In this document: piece after piece, positions 57,389 to 64,000 of the stretch
How positions within the stretch are numbered: position 1 is the first letter of the stretch
Layout of the letters: each line of letters opens with the position of its first letter
Source: Bizionia myxarmorum
GTDB lineage: Bacteria; Bacteroidota; Bacteroidia; Flavobacteriales; Flavobacteriaceae
Direction: 5' to 3'
Assembly: GCF_008086205.1 (NCBI RefSeq)
Contig: NZ_VSKK01000001.1
Span: forward strand, 1,612,001-1,676,000
DNA length: 64,000 bases
Made by a program: the position numbers and the translations under genes
The notes under the pieces: generated by a model
Database searches by the model: none
What the model saw: only the letters and a program-made list of their open reading frames with translations
What the model was told of the DNA's origin: nothing

Positions 57389-57886
57389 GGAAGCCTCAAA
57401 AACTTTACCGTCTAATACCACATCTACATGCTCATGTAACGATGTTGATAAAGAAATACCTTTAAAATCTGCCTTAACAGGATATTTTTTGTGATTTCGG
57501 TTTACTAGGACAGCTGTTTTAAATTGTTTTAAAGGTACATTTAAAAAATGTTTAACGCCATAAATAAGCGTTGTGCCAGAATTCAAAACATCATCAATTA
57601 GCACTACTGATTTATTAGTATAGTCTTCAACAGCTAATGAAGTTGTGATTTGGTTTAATGGATTTTTCTTATCAACCATTACGCGACATAAAACCGGATT
57701 TATAGTGGATATTTTTGCTAAAACTGCTTTTAACTTCTTCGCCAAAATATAACCATTGGAATCAATACCAGCTAAAACTATCTCCGTTTCATCCACATTG
57801 CTCTCATAAATTTGATAAGCAATACGTCTTATTTTATGAACAATTTCATCATGATTAAGAATGATATTTTTTTCGGATGTTTTCAT
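57380..57886 (-). CDS. Phosphoribosyltransferase family protein
   Basis: 168-residue type I phosphoribosyltransferase. The PRPP-binding loop is SVVLIDDVLNSGTTLIYGV (residues ~93-111). The N-terminal part has YQIYESNVDETEIVLAGIDSNG, similar to the PyrR/hypoxanthine type. The exact base substrate, or a regulatory role as in PyrR, cannot be decided. It overlaps aroK by 9 bp (convergent) and lies 32 bp from the S4-domain gene on the same strand. Confidence 0.83.
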   Translation of the reverse strand: MKTSEKNIILNHDEIVHKIRRIAYQIYESNVDETEIVLAGIDSNGYILAKKLKAVLAKISTINPVLCRVMVDKKNPLNQITTSLAVEDYTNKSVVLIDDVLNSGTTLIYGVKHFLNVPLKQFKTAVLVNRNHKKYPVKADFKGISLSTSLHEHVDVVLDGKVFEASLN

Positions 57887-57918
57887 AAGCTAGGTTTTTT
57901 CAAAGATAATCGAGTTAA

Positions 57919-58335
57919 TTATAATTTCTTGTCATTTTCGTTCTCATTTTCAGACTCTTTCGCTGGGTCATTTTCATCCTTATAATCCTCTATGTCTCGA
58001 CGGTCTTTTTTTGTAGGACGTCCTGATCCCTTTTTCCGGTAATAATCTTTCGCATATTTCAATAAATCATTTCCTACAAAGGCTTCTTTTGGCGTGGTAT
58101 CGGTGCGGTAAATGTCCACTAATTTGGCGCCTACACGGTTTGGAGGCAAATCGTTAACGGTTAAGGTGTAGTTAATTTGGTCTTTGCGCACTTCAATTTT
58201 GTCCGTAGCGTAAACATCGCGACTTGGTTTAACGGAATCGCCATTAACTTTTACATGCCCTTTTTTACAGGCTGTAGTTGCTATTGTTCTCGTTTTGAAA
58301 TATCTAATACACCATAAAAATTTATCTACTCGCAT
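57919..58335 (-). CDS. S4 domain RNA-binding protein (Hsp15/HslR-like)
   Basis: 138-residue RNA-binding protein. The S4 domain runs from MRVDKFLWCIRYFKTRTIATTACKKGHVKVNG to DKIEV. The tail is rich in D, E, K and N. Relatives such as Hsp15 bind stalled large ribosomal subunits carrying a nascent chain. It is followed by the phosphoribosyltransferase gene. Confidence 0.88.
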   Translation of the reverse strand: MRVDKFLWCIRYFKTRTIATTACKKGHVKVNGDSVKPSRDVYATDKIEVRKDQINYTLTVNDLPPNRVGAKLVDIYRTDTTPKEAFVGNDLLKYAKDYYRKKGSGRPTKKDRRDIEDYKDENDPAKESENENENDKKL

Positions 58336-58415
58336 ACAAAAGGTCTAAAAACTACGTTAATGTTATTGTACAAAATTATTTAAAAATTGTATCTTGCCAA
58401 CAAAAATAAGCAATA

Positions 58416-59432
58416 ATGAAATTAAGAAAAATATTAGTTCTTCTTTTAGTGATTTCGGCAGTATTTACTGCATGTAAAAAGGATGATGATTCTCCGCAAT
58501 TTACACCGCCTAGAGATTTAAGTGAAGTATATGAAGAGGATATCTTGGATATTGAAGAATATCTTAGAACGCATTTTTACAATTATGAAGAGTTTCAGGC
58601 AAACAGTCCTTATAGTATAGAAAATGACGCATTTACGATTGTTTTTGATACAATTGCTGGCGCCAATGCTAATAAAACCCCTTTAATTGATATGGTTCAA
58701 TCTAAAGTTTTCCCATTTGGAGGTGTTGACTATACCATGTATTATTTATCAGTTCGTGAAGGATTAGGTCAAGAAATCCATTTTTCCGACCAAGCTACTT
58801 TAACATATGAAGGTATCAGTATTATTGACAATTATATTTTTGATAGTGCCGTTACTGAGGCACAATTTAATTTATTAACTGTAGGATCTGCTGCAGGTGT
58901 TGTTCCAGGGTTTCAGCAAGGTTTAATTGAATTTAAAACTAGTGATAGTTATACTGATGACAATGATGGTACAACAACCTATCACAATCATGGAATTGGT
59001 GCGATTTTTATCCCGTCTGGTTTGGCTTATTTTAATCAGCCACTTCCAGGTGTTCCAAGTTATACACCTTTAATCTTCAAATTTAACTTATACAAACGTG
59101 CTATTTTAGATCATGACGAAGATGGTATTCCAACTTATATGGAAGATTTAGATGGTAATGGTGATGCTTATGATGATGATACTGATGGCGATTTAACACC
59201 AAATTTTTTAGATAATGATGATGATGGTGATGGCTATTATACGAAAGATGAATTGGATTATGGCGAATACGTTATAATGGTTGGCGATTTAGAACCAACA
59301 TTTGCGTCTAATGAATTTGAAAGTTCACGTTCACAATTCAACGGTCAGATAACTATTAAAACGGTTATTTTAAAAGACACTAATGGTAATGGAACTCCGG
59401 ATTATTTAGATAAAACAAGTATTCCTGAATAG
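58416..59432 (+). CDS. FKBP-like lipoprotein with aspartate-rich calcium-binding repeats
   Basis: 338-residue predicted lipoprotein. Residues 1-20 form a lipoprotein signal (VFTAC, Cys20). Residues ~85-225 resemble an FKBP-type isomerase domain: DQATLTYEGISIIDNYIFDS is the start of the domain, VVPGFQQGLIEFKTSD the middle and IGAIFIPSGLAYF the last strand. Residues ~230-275 hold thrombospondin type 3-like repeats (DHDEDGIPTYMEDLDGNGDAY, DNDDDGDGYYTKDE), usually calcium-binding. A final DTNGNGTPDYLDK repeats the motif. It is a probable surface or periplasmic protein; PPIase activity is unproven. Confidence 0.8.
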   Translation: MKLRKILVLLLVISAVFTACKKDDDSPQFTPPRDLSEVYEEDILDIEEYLRTHFYNYEEFQANSPYSIENDAFTIVFDTIAGANANKTPLIDMVQSKVFPFGGVDYTMYYLSVREGLGQEIHFSDQATLTYEGISIIDNYIFDSAVTEAQFNLLTVGSAAGVVPGFQQGLIEFKTSDSYTDDNDGTTTYHNHGIGAIFIPSGLAYFNQPLPGVPSYTPLIFKFNLYKRAILDHDEDGIPTYMEDLDGNGDAYDDDTDGDLTPNFLDNDDDGDGYYTKDELDYGEYVIMVGDLEPTFASNEFESSRSQFNGQITIKTVILKDTNGNGTPDYLDKTSIPE

Positions 59433-59455
59433 GAAAGCTTCCTATTATAAAACAA

Positions 59456-59482
59456 AAAAAAACCGCCATCTGCGGTTTTTTT
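59456..59482. terminator. Bidirectional terminator between convergent genes
   Basis: ACCGC / GCGGT around a 5-base loop, flanked by A- and T-runs that extend the stem to 11 bp. It lies between the FKBP-like gene (+) and the beta-barrel gene (-) and can serve both. Confidence 0.85.
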
Positions 59483-59504
59483 AGTTCTATATCATTTCAA
59501 CAAT

Positions 59505-60092
59505 TTAAAGTAAAAGTGAAATACTAAAAATTAATTGATCTGGGCGTGTATCAATTCTCCCTATGTTTACAGCATTATTATTGGTTGCAAAAGTGACTTC
59601 GTTCTCACTAAAACCGCGTTCATAACGCAAATCGAATCCTATTTTCTTTAAACTAAAGCCAATTCCAAAATTAAGACCTAAAGTAAAATCGTTTTCTAAT
59701 TTATCAGCCGTAATACCATCGAAATCCGTTTCAACAATATATTGAAGAGAAGGTCCTGCAAAAACATGAAATATTTCTAAAACTTTAATTCCAACTAATA
59801 AGGGCGCATCGATTTTCTGCATTTTGAAATCGCCAGAATTATAACCACTTTTTGTACTAGTATAAACCAGTTCAGGTTTCACATAAATAGAACCGCCTGT
59901 TTTGTAAAATAAGCCAATATGATACCCTACATTTCTGTCTGGTTTTTCGGCAGCACTTACAGCTGATTCATAATATTTCCCGTTAGCATTGTAATTTAAT
60001 CCACCTTTAAAGCCAAATCCACTTTGGGTTTGAGCTATTGCTGTGCCTGTAAATAGAAAGGAGGCAACCAGACTTAAAACAAGATATTTCAT
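59505..60092 (-). CDS. Outer-membrane beta-barrel protein (PorT-like fold)
   Basis: 195-residue exported protein. Residues 1-20 form a signal peptide (ending AIAQ). The rest alternates hydrophobic and polar residues typical of a small eight-strand barrel: GFGFKGGLNYNANG, VGYHIGLFYKTGGSIYVKPELVYTS, APLLVGIKVLEIFHVFAGPSLQYIV, FTLGLNFGIGFSLKK and ending LIFSISLLL with aromatic/hydrophobic C-terminal strand. It belongs to the broad outer-membrane beta-barrel (OMP_b-brl_2) group; the function is unknown. The leader carries a hairpin and a Shine-Dalgarno-like sequence (see next entry). Confidence 0.82.
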   Translation of the reverse strand: MKYLVLSLVASFLFTGTAIAQTQSGFGFKGGLNYNANGKYYESAVSAAEKPDRNVGYHIGLFYKTGGSIYVKPELVYTSTKSGYNSGDFKMQKIDAPLLVGIKVLEIFHVFAGPSLQYIVETDFDGITADKLENDFTLGLNFGIGFSLKKIGFDLRYERGFSENEVTFATNNNAVNIGRIDTRPDQLIFSISLLL

Positions 60093-60110
60093 AGTAGTTG
60101 TTTTGTTGAT

Positions 60111-60140
60111 TACCTCCTTAAACGAAAAAATAATTCGTTT
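60111..60140 (-). promoter_or_regulatory. Leader hairpin plus AAGGAGG before the beta-barrel gene
   Basis: On the reverse strand AAACGAA (60140-60134) pairs with TTCGTTT (60126-60120), followed at once by AAGGAGGTA (60119-60111). This is a perfect complement to the anti-Shine-Dalgarno tail of 16S rRNA. It lies 20 bases ahead of the ATG at 60092, further than the usual 5-9. Confidence 0.45.
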
Positions 60141-61092
60141 ATTTTCTTTTTATAACTTTTTCAGCTGCTTTTACAATAGCTTCTGCATTTAAACCGTATT
60201 TATCCATTAACTGTGCAGGAGTTCCAGATTCGCCAAAGGTATCATTGGTAGCCACAAATTCTTGCGGCACGGGATGATTTGTAGTTAGTACTCGTGACAC
60301 ACTTTCACCTAAACCACCTAAATGGTTATGTTCTTCAGCGGTTACAATACAACCTGTTTTTCCAACCGACTTTAAAATGGCAGCATCATCTAAAGGTTTG
60401 ATGGTGTGAATGTTTATCACTTCAGCAGAAATACCTTTTTCATTCAACGTTTTTGCCGCTTCAAGTGCTTCCCAAACTAAATGGCCTGTAGCAACAATAG
60501 TTACATCCGCTCCATCTACTAAATGCAGGGCTTTACCGATTTCAAACTTCTGATCTTCAGCAGTAAAGTTAGCAACGCTTGGTCTTCCAAAACGTAGATA
60601 AACAGGGCCTTCATGTTCCGCAATAGCAATGGTTGCAGCTTTAGTTTGGTTATAATCACATGGATTAATAACCGTCATGCCTGGCAACATTTTCATTAAA
60701 CCAATATCTTCTAAAATTTGATGTGTCGCGCCATCTTCACCTAAAGTTAAACCAGCATGCGATGCACAAATTTTCACGTTTTTATTAGAATATGCAACAC
60801 TCTGACGAATTTGATCGTAAACACGACCTGTAGAAAAGTTAGCGAACGTTCCTGTAAATGGAATTTTTCCACCAATTGTTAAACCAGCAGCTAAACCAAT
60901 CATGTTGGCTTCCGCAATTCCCACTTGAAAAAAGCGTTCGGGGTGGTTCTTTTTAAAATCGTCCATTTTTAACGATCCAATTAAATCCGCACAAAGCGCC
61001 ACCACATTTTCATTGGTTTTTCCAAGTTCGGTTAATCCAGCTCCAAATCCTGAACGTGTATCTTTATTACCTGTATTTGTATATGTTTTCAT
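60139..61092 (-). CDS. Transketolase, C-terminal subunit
   Basis: 317-residue half of a split transketolase or a 1-deoxyxylulose-5-phosphate-synthase-like pyrimidine-binding/C-terminal pair. The pyrimidine-binding part has [18 protein letters not shown] with the catalytic glutamate, and [22 protein letters not shown]. The C-terminal domain begins near [20 protein letters not shown] use the ATG at 61092; an in-frame GTG at 61104 is upstream of it. The N-terminal subunit is the next gene upstream on the same strand, 79 bp away. Together they transfer two-carbon units in the pentose phosphate pathway. Confidence 0.92.
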   Translation of the reverse strand: MKTYTNTGNKDTRSGFGAGLTELGKTNENVVALCADLIGSLKMDDFKKNHPERFFQVGIAEANMIGLAAGLTIGGKIPFTGTFANFSTGRVYDQIRQSVAYSNKNVKICASHAGLTLGEDGATHQILEDIGLMKMLPGMTVINPCDYNQTKAATIAIAEHEGPVYLRFGRPSVANFTAEDQKFEIGKALHLVDGADVTIVATGHLVWEALEAAKTLNEKGISAEVINIHTIKPLDDAAILKSVGKTGCIVTAEEHNHLGGLGESVSRVLTTNHPVPQEFVATNDTFGESGTPAQLMDKYGLNAEAIVKAAEKVIKRK

Positions 61093-61098
61093 ATCTAT

Positions 61099-61114
61099 GC
61101 CCACGAAAGTGGGT
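61099..61114. repeat. Small GNRA-type hairpin between the transketolase halves
   Basis: CCCAC-GAAA-GTGGG forms a 5-bp stem closing a GAAA loop on the + strand. Similar CCCACGAAAGTGGG motifs are a familiar intergenic element in Flavobacteriaceae (recollection). Only one copy is seen here. Confidence 0.5.
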
Positions 61115-61171
61115 ATCTTTTAATTAAACTTGATTTAAAAGTCCTTCCATTTGGGAAAGATTTAGGATGCC

Positions 61172-62017
61172 TTAATAATCCCCTAAAGTTTCCGGATTCT
61201 GACTTAATCCATTCGCTAATTGCTCGTCATTAGGTGCTTTTCCATGCCAAGCATGTGTGTGCATCATAAAATCCACACCATTACCCATAACGGTATTTAA
61301 TAATACACAAACAGGCTTACCTTTTCCGGTTTTCGATTTTGCTTCAGCCATACCTTTCAAAATAGCATCTATATTATTACCATTTTCAATCTCTACAACT
61401 GTCCAGTCGAATGCTTCAAACTTGGCTTTTAAACTTCCCATTGGTAAAACATCATCTGTACAGCCATCAATTTGTTGATGGTTTAAATCAACAGTCGAAA
61501 TAATATTATCAACCTTATTTCCGGCTGCATACATAATAGCTTCCCAGTTTTGGCCTTCTTGAAGTTCGCCATCACCATGTAAACTATATATTAAATGCTT
61601 GTCATTATTCAATTTTTTAGCTTGAGCGGCACCCAAAGCAACAGACATACCTTGACCTAAAGATCCAGATGCAATACGAATTCCAGGTAAGCCTTCATGA
61701 GTAGTAGGGTGGCCTTGTAAACGCGAATTAATTAAACGAAAGGTGTTTAATTCATTAACAGGAAAATAACCTGAACGGGCTAAAACACTGTAAAAAACTG
61801 GTGAAATATGACCGTTTGATAAAAAGAATAAATCTTCACCAATTCCGTCCATATCAAAACCTTCTTTACGCTCCAAGATTTCTTGATAAAGTGCTACAAA
61901 AAATTCGGCACAACCTAATGATCCACCAGGATGACCAGAGTTTACCTTATGTACCATACGTAAAATATCTCTACGTACTTGGGTTGTTAAATCTTCTAAT
62001 TGTTGTGTGTTTGACAT
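61172..62017 (-). CDS. Transketolase, N-terminal subunit
   Basis: 281-residue thiamin diphosphate-binding half of a split transketolase. It has VNSGHPGGSLGCAEFFVALY near the start and the ThDP motif GDGELQEGQNWEAIMYAAGNKVDNIISTVDLN (GDG to N), with LSNGHISPVFYSVLA and SLGQGMSVALGAA completing the active site. The C-terminal subunit follows 79 bp downstream, separated by the small hairpin. The two-subunit form is usual in Bacteroidota. Confidence 0.94.
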   Translation of the reverse strand: MSNTQQLEDLTTQVRRDILRMVHKVNSGHPGGSLGCAEFFVALYQEILERKEGFDMDGIGEDLFFLSNGHISPVFYSVLARSGYFPVNELNTFRLINSRLQGHPTTHEGLPGIRIASGSLGQGMSVALGAAQAKKLNNDKHLIYSLHGDGELQEGQNWEAIMYAAGNKVDNIISTVDLNHQQIDGCTDDVLPMGSLKAKFEAFDWTVVEIENGNNIDAILKGMAEAKSKTGKGKPVCVLLNTVMGNGVDFMMHTHAWHGKAPNDEQLANGLSQNPETLGDY

Positions 62018-62157
62018 TTGTGTGTTGTTAATTTTTATGCTGCAAAAATAAGGTTTTATATAGATTTATGGAAAGAGATGCGGCGCTTTTATTAACGATT
62101 AGAAAGCATTTGCTAACAATTTTGTTTTAATTAGGAAAGACATCGTAATTTCTTATT

Positions 62158-62165
62158 TATATTTG
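62158..62165 (+). promoter_or_regulatory. -7 promoter box of tgt
   Basis: TATATTTG matches TAnnTTTG, 21 bases before the ATG at 62187. An in-frame TTG at 62163 is inside the box and is not a real start. Confidence 0.55.
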
Positions 62166-62186
62166 CGCTCTCATGATAATTTGAAT

Positions 62187-63317
62187 ATGACATTTGACTT
62201 AAAAGTAACCGACTCGAAAACAAAAGCCCGAGCTGGAAAATTAACTACGGATCACGGTGTAATTGAAACACCTATTTTTATGCCTGTTGGAACTGTTGCT
62301 ACCGTAAAAGGTGTACACCAACGCGAACTTAAGGATGAAATTAATCCGGATATTATTTTAGCGAATACTTACCATTTATACTTACGCCCACAAACAGATG
62401 TATTAGAAAAGGCTGGTGGTTTGCATAAATTTATGAACTGGGATCGCAATATTCTTACAGATTCTGGAGGTTATCAAGTGTATTCTCTTTCGGCAAATAG
62501 AAAAATTAAAGAAGAGGGTGTTCGATTTAAAAGTCATATTGACGGTAGTTATCATACGTTTACGCCAGAAGGTGTCATGGAAATTCAACGAACGATAGGC
62601 GCTGATATTATCATGGCTTTTGATGAATGTACACCATATCCTTGTGATTATCGTTATGCCAAACGTTCCATGCACATGACGCATAGATGGTTGGATAGAT
62701 GTATCAATCATTTGGAAAAAACGCCTGTTAAATATGGTTTTGATCAGGCATTTTTTCCAATTGTTCAAGGAAGTACTTACAAAGATTTACGTCAACAATC
62801 AGCAGAATATATTGCCAACGCTGGTGCTGTAGGAAATGCAATTGGTGGTTTGTCCGTTGGTGAGCCTGCCGAAGAAATGTACGCGATGACAGAAGTTGTT
62901 ACGGCTATTTTACCAGAAGAAAAACCCCGCTATTTAATGGGTGTTGGAACGCCAATTAATATTTTAGAAAACATTGCATTGGGTGTAGATATGTTTGATT
63001 GTGTTATGCCAACACGTAATGCTCGAAACGGCATGTTGTTTACGGCACATGGTTCTATCAATATTAAAAACTTGAAATGGCGTGAAGATTTTTCGCCAAT
63101 TGATGAAATGGGCATCACCTTTGTAGATACTGAATACAGTAAGGCCTATTTAAGACATTTATTTACAGTCAATGAATTATTAGGAAAGCAAATAGCCACC
63201 ATTCATAATTTAGGTTTTTATATGTGGTTGGTTCGTGAAGCCAGAAAACATATATTAGCAGGTGATTTTGCCTTATGGAAAGATATGATGGTGAAGCAAA
63301 TGGACAATCGCTTGTAG
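62187..63317 (+). CDS. tgt: tRNA-guanine transglycosylase without the canonical zinc cysteines
   Basis: 376-residue TIM-barrel enzyme exchanging guanine-34 for preQ1 in tRNAs with GUN anticodons, for queuosine. Catalytic residues are present: D92 in ILTDSGGYQVYSL and the nucleophile D271 in DMFDCVMPTRNARNG. The conserved C-terminal HNLGFYMWL is intact (H340). However, the CxCxxC zinc motif normally just before YSRAYLRHL is absent: the three positions are G309, T311 and D314, although YSKAYLRHL is kept. The ATG at 62187 is chosen; the TTG at 62163 belongs to the promoter box. Confidence 0.93.
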   Translation: MTFDLKVTDSKTKARAGKLTTDHGVIETPIFMPVGTVATVKGVHQRELKDEINPDIILANTYHLYLRPQTDVLEKAGGLHKFMNWDRNILTDSGGYQVYSLSANRKIKEEGVRFKSHIDGSYHTFTPEGVMEIQRTIGADIIMAFDECTPYPCDYRYAKRSMHMTHRWLDRCINHLEKTPVKYGFDQAFFPIVQGSTYKDLRQQSAEYIANAGAVGNAIGGLSVGEPAEEMYAMTEVVTAILPEEKPRYLMGVGTPINILENIALGVDMFDCVMPTRNARNGMLFTAHGSINIKNLKWREDFSPIDEMGITFVDTEYSKAYLRHLFTVNELLGKQIATIHNLGFYMWLVREARKHILAGDFALWKDMMVKQMDNRL

Positions 63318-63331
63318 TTTTATTAAAGAAT

Positions 63332-63358
63332 AAAGAGAAATGAGAAAAGAGAAATGAG
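63332..63358 (+). repeat. 13-bp direct repeat after tgt
   Basis: AAAGAGAAATGAG occurs twice (63332-63344 and 63346-63358), separated by one A. It is low in complexity and lies between tgt and the LptF/LptG gene. Confidence 0.7.
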
Positions 63359-63441
63359 TCGAATTTAGACGCCGGTTCTCCAACCATAGAAATTAAAACA
63401 CCCAAAAAAACTCTTCTTTGAAGAGTGTAGAAAAGAAGCCA

Positions 63442-64000
63442 TTGAAAATTCTAGATTGGTACATATTAAAACGATATCTCCTAACATTTTTAGTAATGTT
63501 GTTGCTCTTTATTCCAATTGGAATAACAGTGCATCTTGCTGAAAAAATTGGAAAGATATTAGAAAATGAAGCACCTTTTGGAGAGGTTATGCTTTACCTA
63601 TTAGATTTTACTATCTACTTTGCGCATCTTTTATTTCCCTTATTTTTATTCTTATCCGTAATTTGGTTTACATCAAAATTGGCGAATAATACAGAGGTTA
63701 TTGCTTTTTTAAGTTCCGGTGTTTCCTTTACTAGATTTTTAAGACCCTATTTAATTGGTGCCACTATCGTGTCAATTTTTGCTTTGGTTTTAGGGCTTTA
63801 TTTAGCGCCCGAAGCGAGTAAAGGTTTTAACGATTTTAACTATAAATACTTAAAAACAAATCAAAGTGCCGTAGATAATCAAAACGTTTACAGGCAAATT
63901 GATGATAACACCTATATTTATGTGAGTAGTTTTGATTCGAAGCAGAATTTGGGTCAGAACTTTACCTTGGAGTATATTGAAAACCATAAAATGGTGAGTA
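63442..64000 (+). CDS. LptF/LptG family permease, partial
   Basis: At least 186 residues; the reading frame runs off the right edge. It starts KILDWYILKRYLLTFLVMLLLF, typical of the LptF/LptG (YjgP/YjgQ) permeases of the LPS export ABC system, and has about three membrane helices here followed by the start of the periplasmic beta-jellyroll domain (YRQIDDNTYIYVSSFD). The start codon appears to be TTG at 63442; I see no in-frame ATG upstream with a suitable leader. Together with the OstA-like protein it fits LPS transport. Confidence 0.87.
   Translation, partial: MKILDWYILKRYLLTFLVMLLLFIPIGITVHLAEKIGKILENEAPFGEVMLYLLDFTIYFAHLLFPLFLFLSVIWFTSKLANNTEVIAFLSSGVSFTRFLRPYLIGATIVSIFALVLGLYLAPEASKGFNDFNYKYLKTNQSAVDNQNVYRQIDDNTYIYVSSFDSKQNLGQNFTLEYIENHKMVS

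Noticed and set aside
61143-61160. Second hairpin between the transketolase genes (CCTTCC / GGGAAAG)
   Set aside because: The pairing is imperfect and short; not enough for an independent feature.

Overview
The window is a low-GC stretch of chromosome from a member of the Bacteroidota, most likely a marine or environmental Flavobacteriaceae. The evidence is convergent. There are several secreted proteins with type IX secretion (T9SS) sorting domains, and a zeaxanthin-type carotenoid operon crtI-crtB-crtZ-crtY. Transketolase is split into two subunit genes, and DUF349, DUF5606 and OstA-like proteins are present. Many genes carry the Bacteroidota -7 promoter box TAnnTTTG and almost none has a Shine-Dalgarno sequence. 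No prophage, insertion sequence, CRISPR array or rRNA operon is visible; gene content is mostly core.

Layout. 1-8.4 kb: four reverse-strand T9SS cargo genes, the first cut by the window edge; at least three carry the type B (gliding-motility-associated) C-terminal domain. 8.4-10.2 kb: a two-gene ABC-2 exporter. 10.4-14.1 kb: a pRiA4b ORF-3-like protein, heme A synthase, CCA-adding enzyme and threonylcarbamoyl-AMP synthase. 14.1-23.7 kb: an envelope saccharide island with two GT4, two GT2, one WaaE-like GT2, one GT9 and a divergent GT-A protein, plus a DegT aminotransferase, a NeuD/PglD-like acetyltransferase and a WaaP-like kinase, in mixed orientation with overlapping convergent ends. 23.7-28.5 kb: dapD, then ruvX, a small T9SS type A protein, an 81-residue secreted peptide, def, DUF5606 and mazG. 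28.5-28.8 kb: a non-coding interval rich in hairpins. 28.8-38.3 kb (reverse): DUF349 protein, aroE, two tandem DUF368/PopT-like transporters, a TPR protein, a class III aminotransferase and an OstA-like protein. 38.5-43 kb (reverse): RelA/SpoT homologue, Fur-family regulator, purA and an SRPBCC protein. 43.1-48.3 kb: three periplasmic PPIase/chaperone genes and a MoxR ATPase, then aconitase and a TlpA-like thioredoxin to 51.5 kb. 51.5-56.4 kb (reverse): MerR/B12-domain regulator and the crt operon. 56.5-56.8 kb: tRNA-Leu(GAG) and tRNA-Lys(UUU). 56.9-64 kb: aroK, a phosphoribosyltransferase, an S4 RNA-binding protein, an FKBP-like lipoprotein, an outer-membrane beta-barrel, the two transketolase halves, tgt and the start of an LptF/LptG permease.

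A recurrent theme is the cell envelope: surface saccharide assembly, LPS transport (OstA-like, LptF/G), lipid-carrier recycling (DUF368), outer-membrane protein folding (SurA-type PPIases) and T9SS export. The points most worth a second look are the structured non-coding interval at 28.6-28.8 kb, the CarH-like regulator lacking one photochemical histidine together with its putative operators, the Tgt without its zinc cysteines, the anti-SD-like leader hairpin before the beta-barrel gene, and probable leaderless starts in which the promoter TTTG mimics a TTG start codon.
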